NCBI GenBank assembly: GCA_902577425.1
Contig: CACGZD010000005.1
Span: 28,935 to 92,934 of the forward strand
DNA from: an uncultured Alphaproteobacteria bacterium
GTDB lineage: Bacteria; Pseudomonadota; Alphaproteobacteria; HIMB59; GCA-002718135
Direction: 5' to 3'
DNA length: 64,000 bases
Positions 1-8,740 of the stretch are shown here, one piece after another. The notes under the pieces were generated by a model. It did not search any database and was not told the origin of the DNA. It saw only the letters and a program-made list of their open reading frames with translations. The translations under genes were made by a program, and so were the position numbers. The number at the start of each line of letters is the position of its first letter. Within the stretch, counting starts at the first letter, position 1.

Positions 1-603
1 TATCTTCAAAGCTAAGCTATCATGACCACAAAATAATGCTAAATCTTGAAAATACTTAACTGTTTTCAGCATATTATCTATATTACCACTTGAATCTTTA
101 ATCCCTACAATATTGTTTGGGTATAATTTTAATAATGTCTCAATAATATTAAAATTTAGCACTACGGAAGTTGTTTGAGGAATATTATATAGTAAATAAT
201 GAAAATCAGATGAACCAACTGTTTCAATAATTTTTCTAAAATAATTTATTATTCCATCATCGCTAACATTTTTATAATAAAAAGGCGGCAATAAAAGTAC
301 AGCTCGGCTTTTATTTTTTTCAGCAAATTTTGTTAATTTAATTGCATCTTCAACAGAAGAAGATCCAGTTCCTGGAATTAGTAAATTAGAGTCTAGGTTC
401 TTTGAAAGTAAAAAATCAATTGCATCACATTTTTCTTTTATACTAAAACTATTTGCTTCCCCTGTTGTTCCAAATATTGCTAAACCATCATGACCTTGTT
501 TCATCAAATATTGACAGTGTTCAAGATATAAATTTTTATTTATTGATAAATCATCATTTATAGGCGTTAAAGCGGCACTATAGATACCATTAATTTTATG
601 CAT
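1..603 (-). CDS. DapA/NanA-family class I aldolase, 3' end outside window
   Basis: This gene is not in the ORF track because it runs off the left edge. Reading the minus strand from ATG at 603 gives an uninterrupted frame beginning MHKINGIYSAALTPIND. It carries the family's GTTGE motif (residues about 47-51), YNIPQ and GIKDSSG. These match the dihydrodipicolinate synthase/N-acetylneuraminate lyase superfamily, which forms Schiff bases with pyruvate-type substrates. The catalytic lysine is most likely that of GIKDSSG. The start overlaps the uppP stop by 8 bases, suggesting translational coupling. Whether it makes lysine precursor (DapA) or cleaves a sugar acid cannot be decided from the 201 visible codons. 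A catabolic aldolase is plausible given the nearby sugar genes. Confidence 0.85.
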   Translation of the reverse strand, partial: MHKINGIYSAALTPINDDLSINKNLYLEHCQYLMKQGHDGLAIFGTTGEANSFSIKEKCDAIDFLLSKNLDSNLLIPGTGSSSVEDAIKLTKFAEKNKSRAVLLLPPFYYKNVSDDGIINYFRKIIETVGSSDFHYLLYNIPQTTSVVLNFNIIETLLKLYPNNIVGIKDSSGNIDNMLKTVKYFQDLALFCGHDSLALKI

Positions 604-1393
604 AAATTGATAATAGAGTAATACCGAGTATAATTCTATAGATTATAAAAATATTAAAGTTCGTATAATGTAATATTCTCATCATAAAATGAATAGATAT
701 TAAAGCTGTAATAAAAGAAATGATTGTTGCCACTAGTGGACCTATCAAATTAAGTTCACTGTTATTTGATGTATAAATATCTATTACACTTAGAGCTAAA
801 GAAGCAATAATAATAGGAATGGATAACAACATAGAAAAAATTGCTGCTGATTCTCTTTTTATATTTAATATTCTTGCTCCTGTTATGGTAACACCTGCTC
901 TGCTAGCTCCAGGTATAAAAGCTAAAACCTGAAAAAAACCAATAATAATTACTTCCAAAAAATTTAAATCTTCCCATTTTTTAGTTGAATTTTTTTTTCT
1001 ATCAGCAAAATACAAAATAATACCAAAAATTATACTAGACCAGGCTATAACTATAACATTCCTTAAGTAATCCATTAAATATTCATAAACAATAAAACCA
1101 ACTATAAGTGCAGGAAAAGTAGCGATAATAATTTTAATTCCCCATAAATGATTTGTCGTAAAATAATTTTTTTTAAAAGAAAAAAAATCAATAATAATAT
1201 TTTTAATGTATTTACGAAGATACATCACTACAGCTCCTAATGTTCCTACATGTACAGCTATATCAGTAAATATTCCTTGATCATTCCATTCTGTAAATGC
1301 TGAAATTAGAATTAAATGACCAGAAGAGCTGATTGGTAAAAATTCAGTTATTCCCTGAATCAAGCCAATAACAATGAATTGAATTTCAAACAC
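596..1393 (-). CDS. uppP: Undecaprenyl-diphosphatase (UppP/BacA)
   Basis: UppP is an integral membrane phosphatase that recycles the C55 lipid carrier for peptidoglycan and polysaccharide synthesis, and its overproduction gives bacitracin resistance. The 265-residue length is normal. Both family signatures are visible: GITEFLPISSSGHL near the N-terminus, and PGASRAGVTITGAR at about 160-173, with the conserved Ser and Arg. Several hydrophobic helices follow. The start is a GTG sharing one base with the sbcB stop (TAGTG), so translation is probably coupled to sbcB. The end overlaps the downstream aldolase start. Identification is secure. Confidence 0.96.
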   Translation of the reverse strand: MFEIQFIVIGLIQGITEFLPISSSGHLILISAFTEWNDQGIFTDIAVHVGTLGAVVMYLRKYIKNIIIDFFSFKKNYFTTNHLWGIKIIIATFPALIVGFIVYEYLMDYLRNVIVIAWSSIIFGIILYFADRKKNSTKKWEDLNFLEVIIIGFFQVLAFIPGASRAGVTITGARILNIKRESAAIFSMLLSIPIIIASLALSVIDIYTSNNSELNLIGPLVATIISFITALISIHFMMRILHYTNFNIFIIYRIILGITLLSIYA

Positions 1394-2907
1394 TATTCAA
1401 AAATTTGTTTTGCCAATGCAGGCCCTGTTTTAAGTGGCTTTGCATTCTTATCTTGAAAATACTTTTCTAAGAAAACTAAATATTTATTATAATCATTTAA
1501 AATTTGTAATTTTTCATCTTTTAATTCATCTTCGCTATCTTCTAAATTTGAAAGTTCAGTATCAATTTGCATCATCGCTTCTGGAATAGTGGTAAAAGGT
1601 CTTTCTTGATTAATTACCAGTCTATCATGAAGTTCGTGGTGAACATTTCTAAAATCATCTTCCGATAATGTGTTTGGGCTTTCATCAAATATTAATCTTT
1701 TTAAAATAAAACTAGCTCTTTCATCACGTATAGTAAGAGCCACTTTATATTTTTCTTCCCAAGTTTTTTTGTCATGAAATTCTCTTAACACCTCTCCTTG
1801 ACCAAACTTTGTAAATAAATTAGCTTTACTTTCAGGAAAAATATTATCTTGAGATGATTCATCTTCTTTTTCAATTTGACGATCAATTTCCATATGTTTA
1901 AATTTATCTGCAAGAACTTTGTTCTTATAAACTTTTTTTGCCCGCTCATTTAATATTTCAGCACCTAGGTCATTATAAGGCTCATGATTAATAGCTAATT
2001 TTCCTGAGAGTAATATTGGGTGTTGGTTGCATATCACATATCTATTTTTCTTTTTAATAAGCTTTTTAAATTCCTCATGATTCGCTTCTATTAATGGATC
2101 AGGATCATGAGCTAAATCAATTGTATGAAACCAACCACTATATTGTGATTCACATACCATGGAGAGTGCTTGAAGCTTCACTTTTCCAGCAAAACTTGTC
2201 ATATAACAAAAACCTCTGTTGTCATTAACATATTTAATAGCGTTTTCTTTATTCATGGTCATTTGTAACTGTTGCCAATTCTCTTGATCCATATCATGCA
2301 CAAATTTGGTCAAAGCTATTGATGTTTTTACATCACTAAATGCATCATGAGCGAACTCAACAGGCAAATTATTTAACTCTGCTAATTGATCAAGCTTAAA
2401 ACTTGGATTTCCCCTTGCTGTTATCGGAGTTTTAATACTTGATGGATTTAAAGCATAAAGTGCTCTTGCTAAACTTAAAGTATCTCCTCTATTCTTACGA
2501 GTAATATAAGGAAAAAATAAATTATTAAATAAATTATATTCTAATACTGACTCATCAAACTCAATAATATTATGGCCAATAAAAACAGTTTCATCATTAT
2601 CCTTTTTCCACTCATCAAAAGTAGAATTAATTTTAGTTATAAGTTCATAAGAAGATAATTTTGCATTTAATGCTTCTTTAATACCTTTTCTGGTTGTAAT
2701 TAATGCACCTGGTTGAGCGATGATAGAAGTTCTAGGCCTACAGAATTCATTTATATTTTTATTTGTAGGTTGAAAATTTTCATCTGTAACAATTGCTGCA
2801 ATTTGTAATATTTGTTCCCATTTTGGTGTTGTGCCAAAAGCATTGCGGCTTTCTTTTTTACCTCTTCCAGTAGTTTCCAAGTCATAAAAAATATATTTTC
2901 CAGCCAT
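1393..2907 (-). CDS. sbcB: Exodeoxyribonuclease I (SbcB)
   Basis: Exonuclease I degrades single-stranded DNA 3'-to-5' in recombination and mismatch repair. The N-terminus carries the DEDD exonuclease core: FYDLETTG (Exo I), FIGHNIIEFDE (Exo II) and HDAFSDV (Exo III). These are followed by the SH3-like and C-terminal regions specific to ExoI. The 504-residue length is close to the E. coli enzyme (about 475), with extra charged residues near 340-360. The IAQPGALITTRKG segment matches the IPQPGAL-type motif of ExoI. It is the first gene of the uppP pair, with a 1-base overlap. A divergent HAD gene begins 132 bases away, so that gap probably holds its promoter. Confidence 0.93.
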   Translation of the reverse strand: MAGKYIFYDLETTGRGKKESRNAFGTTPKWEQILQIAAIVTDENFQPTNKNINEFCRPRTSIIAQPGALITTRKGIKEALNAKLSSYELITKINSTFDEWKKDNDETVFIGHNIIEFDESVLEYNLFNNLFFPYITRKNRGDTLSLARALYALNPSSIKTPITARGNPSFKLDQLAELNNLPVEFAHDAFSDVKTSIALTKFVHDMDQENWQQLQMTMNKENAIKYVNDNRGFCYMTSFAGKVKLQALSMVCESQYSGWFHTIDLAHDPDPLIEANHEEFKKLIKKKNRYVICNQHPILLSGKLAINHEPYNDLGAEILNERAKKVYKNKVLADKFKHMEIDRQIEKEDESSQDNIFPESKANLFTKFGQGEVLREFHDKKTWEEKYKVALTIRDERASFILKRLIFDESPNTLSEDDFRNVHHELHDRLVINQERPFTTIPEAMMQIDTELSNLEDSEDELKDEKLQILNDYNKYLVFLEKYFQDKNAKPLKTGPALAKQIFE

Positions 2908-3039
2908 AAAATATTACTTTTACTTTATTGTTATAAATTTGAAATAATAAAGATTCTGGATTTGTTATTTTTTTGCCTAGAAACACTAAAGTTTTTAAAA
3001 AAACAATTTCCTTATTTTATAGATGATATAATCGTTGAG

Positions 3040-3819
3040 ATGACTAATTTTAACAATATTAAAGCACTATTAATTGATCTTGAAGGCGTTCTTTACAGTG
3101 ATAATAAATTAATACCTGGATCTGTTGAAACTATAAAAAAATTTAGAGAACTAGGCCTAAAATTAAGATTTCTGACAAATACAACAACGGCTCCTAGAAA
3201 ATTTATATTAGAAAAAATATTAAATTTTGGCTTTGATATTGATGAATTAGAAATCTTTACTCCGATAATAGCTACAAAAAATTATCTAAGGGATAATGGA
3301 GTCAAAAAAATATCATTATTTACTAGTATTGAAATTATTGAAGAGTTTAATGATTATGAAATAACACAAAAAAATCCTGAAGCTGTAATTATGGGAGATA
3401 TTTATAAAAATTTTAATTGGGAAATTTTAGACCAAATATTTAAATTAGTATATTTAGATAATTCTGCGCTTATTGCTTTACATCAAAATAAATATTGCAT
3501 GCGAGATGATAAAATATCTCTTGATCTTGGTCCTTTTGTAAAGGCAGTAGAATATGCAAGTAATAAAAAATCTATTTTAATGGGAAAACCTGAAAAAAAA
3601 TTTTTTGAATTAGCTGTGAAAGATGTAGAAGAAAGTAATAAAGATATTTTAATGGTAGGTGATGATATTAGCTCTGATATAGAGGGATCAATAAATGCGA
3701 GCCTAAAAGCCATTCAGGTAAAAACAGGAAAATTTCAAAAAAAAGATTTGGATAATGTTATTCAACCTCATCATCGAATTGAGTCAATTGCTGACTTGCC
3801 AAAATTACTAGGAATGTAG
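3040..3819 (+). CDS. HAD-IIA family phosphatase (LHPP/NagD-like)
   Basis: This is a predicted cytoplasmic phosphohydrolase of the HAD IIA subfamily. The ORF-track start at 2812 lies inside sbcB. The real start is ATG at 3040, giving MTNFNNIKALLIDLEGVLY and 259 residues, which is usual for LHPP/NagD proteins. Visible motifs are motif I DLEGVLY (12-18), motif II TNTT and motif IV GDDISSDIEG. The tail VKTGKF resembles LHPP (phospholysine/phosphohistidine pyrophosphatase). Motif I has Glu at the position of the general acid/base Asp. LHPP relatives also vary there, so activity is not excluded. Substrate is unknown. The gene converges on a tiny membrane-protein ORF that begins at the next base. 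Confidence 0.85.
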   Translation: MTNFNNIKALLIDLEGVLYSDNKLIPGSVETIKKFRELGLKLRFLTNTTTAPRKFILEKILNFGFDIDELEIFTPIIATKNYLRDNGVKKISLFTSIEIIEEFNDYEITQKNPEAVIMGDIYKNFNWEILDQIFKLVYLDNSALIALHQNKYCMRDDKISLDLGPFVKAVEYASNKKSILMGKPEKKFFELAVKDVEESNKDILMVGDDISSDIEGSINASLKAIQVKTGKFQKKDLDNVIQPHHRIESIADLPKLLGM

Positions 3820-3996
3820 TTAATCTCCTTTTGACCAATAAAAGTGATAAAATGCAGCAGCAACTATAGCAACAAATAATGAAATAAAGGCAACATATAT
3901 TATTGTAGAAATTGCCCACCAGGCAACAACAATTAGCAATCCAATAGCAGTAATAGCTGCCCAAAAATATAATAATCTCTCAAGAAATAACTGCAT
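3820..3996 (-). CDS. Small membrane protein, 58 aa (unlisted ORF)
   Basis: This ORF is too short for the track, which instead shows a cysteine-rich shadow in another frame. It reads MQLFLERLLYFWAAITAIG and ends FYHFYWSKGD. Nearly the whole length is hydrophobic, consistent with two membrane helices of about 18-20 residues separated by a short turn. It ends exactly one base after the HAD gene stop and lies upstream of the ribokinase gene on the same strand, with an 18-base gap. No family is recognised. Support comes from membrane-protein composition, an ATG start and a tight fit between neighbours. It could still be spurious. Confidence 0.55.
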   Translation of the reverse strand: MQLFLERLLYFWAAITAIGLLIVVAWWAISTIIYVAFISLFVAIVAAAFYHFYWSKGD

Positions 3997-4014
3997 TAAT
4001 TTATTTTATAGTAT

Positions 4015-4929
4015 TTAAAGTAATTTATCAATTTCCTCTCGCGTTGGCATTGATTTTGCTGTTCCAACTCTTGTTGTAGAGATGCCTGCAAAAGTATTGG
4101 CAAATATCAATGAATCTTTAATGCTTTTATCTTCACACAGTGCAGTTGCAAAAGCACCGTTAAATGCATCCCCTGCCCCAGATGTATCAACTACTTTATT
4201 GCCTAAATCTAAAGGAGGAACATAAAGACTATTATCTTTGTTTTGAAAATAAACTCCTTTTTCACCTAAAGTTATTACTACATTTTTTATACCAAGATCT
4301 AATAAATCTTTGGATGAATTTTTTGCATCTTCTTCATTCGTAATTTCTTGATTTAAATAAAAACTTGCTTCCGTTTCATTTGGTGTAAAATAATCAATTA
4401 ATGGAAATACTTCTTTTTCAAGTTTTGCTGCAGGTGCTGGATTAAGTATCGTTGTCACATTATTATCTTTTGCTAATTTTAAAGCATAAATAACTGGATC
4501 AATTGGTAATTCTAAATTTGTTAAAAAGAATGAAGCATTTTTTATTTCATCTTCAGCTTTTTTAACATCATCAATTGTAAGTGCTCCAGCAGCTCCCGTA
4601 ACAACAGAAATAGCATTGTCTCCTGTTTCTTTATTTATAAGTATTGCTGCTACGCCGGTATTATTATCATCAGTAACAAACAAATTTTTTGTGCCAACAT
4701 TAGACTCATCATAAATTTTTGTAGCCATTTTGCCATAATCATCATTTCCTATCTTTGAAATAAAACTCACATTAGCCCCAGCCTTGCCAGCAGCTACTGC
4801 TTGATTGGAACCTTTGCCTCCTGGACCAGTAACAAATTCTTCACCCATCACTGTTTCACCCTTTACTGGAATTCTTCCAAAAAAAGCTAAATCTACTACA
4901 AAGATTCCTAAAATACTTAAATTTTTCAT
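4015..4929 (-). CDS. rbsK: Ribokinase-like PfkB sugar kinase
   Basis: This is a PfkB-family kinase expected to phosphorylate ribose or a related pentose at C5 with ATP in the cytoplasm. The 304-residue length is typical. Signature 1 is the GPGGKGSNQAVAAGKAGA segment (37-54), and signature 2 is DTSGAGDAFNGAF (about 248-260), with the catalytic Asp in GAGD. The N-terminal lid (GIFVVDLAF.GRIPVKGETV) resembles true ribokinases. It sits 68 bases downstream of a second PfkB kinase and an isomerase, and all three read away from the divergent sugar-transporter genes. Deoxyribokinase is an alternative, since the same region encodes DeoC. Confidence 0.85.
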   Translation of the reverse strand: MKNLSILGIFVVDLAFFGRIPVKGETVMGEEFVTGPGGKGSNQAVAAGKAGANVSFISKIGNDDYGKMATKIYDESNVGTKNLFVTDDNNTGVAAILINKETGDNAISVVTGAAGALTIDDVKKAEDEIKNASFFLTNLELPIDPVIYALKLAKDNNVTTILNPAPAAKLEKEVFPLIDYFTPNETEASFYLNQEITNEEDAKNSSKDLLDLGIKNVVITLGEKGVYFQNKDNSLYVPPLDLGNKVVDTSGAGDAFNGAFATALCEDKSIKDSLIFANTFAGISTTRVGTAKSMPTREEIDKLL

Positions 4930-4997
4930 TAGATTGTTTTCATTTAATGATTTGAATTAAACTAAATATTTTTTTAATAACTTTCAAGCAACTTTTA

Positions 4998-5858
4998 TTA
5001 ATTTGAAATAAATTCTGCAGCTTTTTTATTTGCTATAATGATAGATTCATTCATATTATTGCCTGACATCCATGCTGCACAAAAAGTGCCTGCAAAAGTA
5101 TCCCCTGCTCCGTGAGTACTTTTTACCTTAACCTTAATACCTTCAAAATGTATTGGTTGTTTGTCTTTTTCACAGAAGACTACTCCTTGTTCGCCTGCAG
5201 ATATAATAACATTAGAAAAACTATTTGATAAAGATTGAGAGCTTTTTAAAATTTCCTCTAATTTTGTAATTTTCATTCCAGTTATATCCTCTGCTTCTAT
5301 AGTATTGACCAACAAAATATCTACATATTGATATAAATCAGAATGTATGTTTTTAGCAGGAGCTGCATTATAAAAAACTTTAATTCCTTTTTCTTTTGCT
5401 TTTTTGGCTGCTAATAAATTTAATTGTTCATCAACTTCATTTTGAATCATCAATACTCCTATATTTTTCCATAAGTTATTATTTAAAAGAGCATTTTTAT
5501 CTATATGAAGATTAGATCCCGAAACAATTATAGCACCATAATCTCCTTCTTTATTTGAAATAGCTACACTCATACCAGAATTATGATGATCTAATTGTTG
5601 AATATACGAAATATCAACATTAGTTTTTTGTAAATTTTTTAAAATATAATTTGCAAAATCATCCTTGCCGATAGCACTTAAGATCTTTGTTGGAACAGGA
5701 TAAAGAGAAGCTGCAACTGCTTGGTTACCTCCTTTACCACCTAATTTAGGATACCATTTTTGACCACTTGTTGTTTCTCCTATACGAGGTAATTGCTGTG
5801 ATTCTAAAAAAATATCATAATGCAAACTTCCAATAACTAAAACTTCTTTTAAAGACAT
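4998..5858 (-). CDS. Second PfkB-family carbohydrate kinase
   Basis: This 286-residue kinase is a paralogue of the adjacent ribokinase-like protein. It shows GGKGGNQAVAASLYPVPTKI near residues 38-57 and the ATP-site motif STHGAGDTFAGTF near 248-260, with the catalytic Asp intact. It starts one base before the stop of the isomerase gene, so the two are a transcriptional pair. Having two diverged PfkB kinases side by side suggests different substrates (for example ribose versus deoxyribose, or a nucleoside or ketose). The sequence alone does not choose between these. No symbol is assigned. Confidence 0.85.
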   Translation of the reverse strand: MSLKEVLVIGSLHYDIFLESQQLPRIGETTSGQKWYPKLGGKGGNQAVAASLYPVPTKILSAIGKDDFANYILKNLQKTNVDISYIQQLDHHNSGMSVAISNKEGDYGAIIVSGSNLHIDKNALLNNNLWKNIGVLMIQNEVDEQLNLLAAKKAKEKGIKVFYNAAPAKNIHSDLYQYVDILLVNTIEAEDITGMKITKLEEILKSSQSLSNSFSNVIISAGEQGVVFCEKDKQPIHFEGIKVKVKSTHGAGDTFAGTFCAAWMSGNNMNESIIIANKKAAEFISN

Positions 5859-5859
5859 T

Positions 5860-6852
5860 CTAGCTAGAATTTAAATTGTACAAAGCTTTGTTAAATATTT
5901 GATTAGAGGTTATTGAATCTTGATTGGCAATTGCGTGCGTTAAATTATTGTCTCCAGATAATTTTTTTACCACCTCTAGCATTTTCTTTACAGTTCCAAT
6001 GTTGGCTTCACATTCTTTTACAGGATCTAAGCCCGTTGAATCAGGAAAAGTATCAAAGTAAATTACACCATCATAGCCATCTTTATAAACCTGATATAAT
6101 AATTCCATAGTTGCTAATTGGTGTACTGATCCAACCATAAGGCCATCATCTCTTTTTGAATATCCGTCATTTAAATGCAAACCTAATATTTTTGAATTTT
6201 TAGAAATCATAGCTGCTGAAAAAGCTGGCTGTTCATCAGCATACAACACATGAGCAAAATCAAGAGTTACTCCTAAATTAGGAAGATCTACTTCTTTAAT
6301 AGCTAATAAAGTAGAAAAAAGATTTGATAAAAGAGAGTATGCTCTTGGTTCATTAGGTTTATATTCAATGCTTATCTGACATTCCTTATCATGTAATGCT
6401 ACTTCTCGAATTCCATCAATTTCATCTTGCCATAATTTTTTATAATCAGCTTGAAAACCATAATCAAAACCATCTTGTCCAAGCCATAGGGTCATTAAAT
6501 TTGAATTAGACTGTCTGGCAACATCAATACCTTTTTTAGTTAAATCAATTGCTTCTTGTCGGATTTTTTTATCTGGATTAGTAAAAGCACCTAATTTGAA
6601 AGCAGAATTAGTATAATAACGCATAGCAAAACCATTAATTGCAAGGCCATTCGCATTCATAATTTTAAGGATTTCACTAAGATTATTTTCTGAATGGTCT
6701 GGATAATTTAAATCTAAATTAGTAAGGCCATTTACAGAGCCTGCTCTTTCAATGAGTTTTTCAGGAGTTAAGGGTGGAATGTCACTTTTCCAAAAGATTT
6801 CTGGTTTTGAAGCAAAAGAGTTCAATCTAGTTGCAAATTTTTCACCTAACAT
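5860..6852 (-). CDS. TIM-barrel sugar phosphate isomerase/epimerase (xylose isomerase-like)
   Basis: This is a predicted cytoplasmic sugar isomerase or epimerase of the AP-endonuclease-2/xylose-isomerase-like superfamily. Metal-site type segments are ISIEYKPNEPRAYS (Glu near 203), VTLDFAHVLYADEQP (Asp/His), LGLHLNDGYSKRDDG and VIYFDTFPDS. The track start at 6855 is a TTG. The following ATG at 6852 is preferred because a GGAAA sequence precedes it by a suitable distance. It is first in a three-gene minus-strand unit with two PfkB kinases, and divergent from the sugar-binding protein across about 150 AT-rich bases. The substrate is not identifiable; rhamnose- or erythrulose-phosphate-type isomerases look similar. 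Confidence 0.8.
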   Translation of the reverse strand: MLGEKFATRLNSFASKPEIFWKSDIPPLTPEKLIERAGSVNGLTNLDLNYPDHSENNLSEILKIMNANGLAINGFAMRYYTNSAFKLGAFTNPDKKIRQEAIDLTKKGIDVARQSNSNLMTLWLGQDGFDYGFQADYKKLWQDEIDGIREVALHDKECQISIEYKPNEPRAYSLLSNLFSTLLAIKEVDLPNLGVTLDFAHVLYADEQPAFSAAMISKNSKILGLHLNDGYSKRDDGLMVGSVHQLATMELLYQVYKDGYDGVIYFDTFPDSTGLDPVKECEANIGTVKKMLEVVKKLSGDNNLTHAIANQDSITSNQIFNKALYNLNSS

Positions 6853-7006
6853 CAATCATTTTCCTTAATTTTTTTTATAAATATAGGATTTTTGTTATTG
6901 TTCATATGTCTCAGTTATGTATATTAATTTTATATAAAAAATATATTTTATTGATTTTATATCCAGTAATATATGTTTTTTTTTGTAATTTTTCATAGGA
7001 GGGAAA

Positions 7007-8671
7007 ATGAAAAAATCACTATATGAATATGCCATAGCTAAAAGCAAAGCTACTAGACGTACTTTTCTAAAGGGTGCTGCTGGTGCTGGTGCTGTTGCAG
7101 CTATGAGTGGCGGTTTATCTTCAGTTGCAAGCAATGCTTTTGCTTCAAGTGATCTTAGATCTGCTATTCTGAAAATACCAGGCGTAGGCGTTGGTTCTCC
7201 AGGTGATGCAGATTGGCAAAAAGTTGGAGAAATGTGCTTAGGCGGAACTAAAGAAAGAGTTAAAGAAGGTGAGTTTAATGGTGTGGAAATAAGCTTTTTA
7301 GGTTTAGACAGCTTAAATCTTCACAATATGCTTCATAGAGGTTTTTTAAAGCCTTGGGAAAAATACACTGGAGCAAAAATTAAATGGATTGATTTAGCTC
7401 AAGCTGATTACAATGCAAGACTTCAACAATCGATTGCTACAGGAACTGTTGATTTTGATATTGTACAATCAGGAGCTCCATATGAAGGAGATCTGTGTGG
7501 TAAAGGTTTAACATCTGAAATGCCAGGATGGGTTGCTGATCAAATTGATTTAGCAGACTATGTTGGATATCTTCAAGCTCCAACTGGAACTTGGGATGGT
7601 AAAACTTACAGAATTTCAATTGATGGAGACTGTCATAATTTCAACTATAGAACTGATTACTTCGAAAATGAAGATTTAGCTAAAGCTTGGAAAGATGAAG
7701 GTCATTCTGGTAATTGGGAAGTTCCAACAACATGGCAAAAAGTTACAGAAGTATCAAAATTCTTAAAAGGTAAGAAGCATGCCGGATTCCCTGCTTATGG
7801 ATATCTAGATGTCCAAAAAGGTTGGGGTGGATTTGGTTTTTATTTCTTAGGTAGTATTGCTACTGCTTATGCAAAACATCCAGATAGTCCTGCGTTCTTA
7901 TTTGAGCCTGATACTATGAAACCTATGGTTAATAATCCAGCTTGGGTAAGAGCTATTCAAGATGTTCTAGATAGAAGAGACTGTCAGCCACCAGATCAAA
8001 TTAATGCTGATCCTGGTGTAACTGGATTTAGTCAATTCTTAGCTGGAACAGGATCTATGGTATCTTGGTGGGGAGACGTTGGATCTAATGCCAACACTTC
8101 TGATGAATCACTTGTTCAAGGTAATGTAGGTTTTGACATCTTGCCAGGTTCTGATGATGTATACAATTGGAAAACTGGAAAATGGGAAACATTATCAAGT
8201 GGTCCAAACTATGCTCCTAATATGGCTTATATTGGTTGGGGTTTATACTGCATGAAAACTGTAGATATGGACACTACAAAAAGAAAAGCTGCATGGTCTG
8301 CATGTGCACATATTGGTGGAAAAGATCTATCATTATGGATGTCTATGTATCCATCAGGATTCCAACCATATCGAAACAGTCATTTCAATATTGATGAATG
8401 GGTTGGAGCTGGTTACACTAATGCATTTGCTTCAGATTATCTTGCATCAGAAGCTGATTCTTATAATCATCCAAATGCAGCTATTGAACCACGAATTCCT
8501 GGTATATTCCAATATTATAGCATAGCGGAAGATGAATTGTCTAAAATTTATGCTGGTGAATATGATGCTCAAACCGGTGCAGATAATATCGCTGCAGCTT
8601 GGGACAAAATTACTGACCAAATTGGTAGAGAAAACCAAATAAAGCTTTATAAAGCTTCATTAGGTCTTTAA
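7007..8671 (+). CDS. Sugar ABC transporter substrate-binding protein, Tat signal
   Basis: This is a periplasmic binding protein for a CUT1-type importer. A strong Shine-Dalgarno (AGGAGGG at 6997-7003) precedes the ATG. The N-terminus has a twin-arginine signal (TRRTFLKG) followed by an Ala/Gly-rich segment ending SNAFA, so it is probably exported folded by Tat. The mature protein resembles family-1 extracellular solute-binding proteins: YNARLQQSIATGTVDFDIVQ, GKTYRISIDGDCHN, WGDVGSNANTSDES. At 554 residues it is longer than most family members (about 400-450). A perfect hairpin follows, then two permease genes. The ligand is unknown; polyol, sugar or glycoside are possible. Confidence 0.9.
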   Translation: MKKSLYEYAIAKSKATRRTFLKGAAGAGAVAAMSGGLSSVASNAFASSDLRSAILKIPGVGVGSPGDADWQKVGEMCLGGTKERVKEGEFNGVEISFLGLDSLNLHNMLHRGFLKPWEKYTGAKIKWIDLAQADYNARLQQSIATGTVDFDIVQSGAPYEGDLCGKGLTSEMPGWVADQIDLADYVGYLQAPTGTWDGKTYRISIDGDCHNFNYRTDYFENEDLAKAWKDEGHSGNWEVPTTWQKVTEVSKFLKGKKHAGFPAYGYLDVQKGWGGFGFYFLGSIATAYAKHPDSPAFLFEPDTMKPMVNNPAWVRAIQDVLDRRDCQPPDQINADPGVTGFSQFLAGTGSMVSWWGDVGSNANTSDESLVQGNVGFDILPGSDDVYNWKTGKWETLSSGPNYAPNMAYIGWGLYCMKTVDMDTTKRKAAWSACAHIGGKDLSLWMSMYPSGFQPYRNSHFNIDEWVGAGYTNAFASDYLASEADSYNHPNAAIEPRIPGIFQYYSIAEDELSKIYAGEYDAQTGADNIAAAWDKITDQIGRENQIKLYKASLGL

Positions 8672-8687
8672 TTTTTTATTAAAATTT

Positions 8688-8713
8688 CTAGCGGCTTTAT
8701 TTAAAGCCGCTAG
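8688..8713 (+). promoter_or_regulatory. Intercistronic hairpin between binding-protein and permease genes
   Basis: An 11-bp perfect inverted repeat (CTAGCGGCTTT / AAAGCCGCTAG) with a 4-base loop lies 16 bases after the binding-protein stop and 27 before the first permease. No run of T follows, so it looks more like an mRNA-stabilising or partial-attenuation element than a full terminator. This would give excess binding protein over permeases, as seen in many ABC operons. Confidence 0.75.
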
Positions 8714-8740
8714 TTCTAGTATTATAAATTAACTTTAGTA

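Noticed and set aside
3758-3964. Cysteine-rich 68-aa ORF on minus strand
   Set aside because: It is a shadow of the 58-aa hydrophobic frame at 3820-3996. Its odd Cys/Tyr composition comes from reading membrane-protein codons out of frame.
6895-7134. 79-aa minus ORF over the binding-protein start
   Set aside because: It lies antisense to the Tat signal peptide and its strong ribosome site, so it is a shadow.
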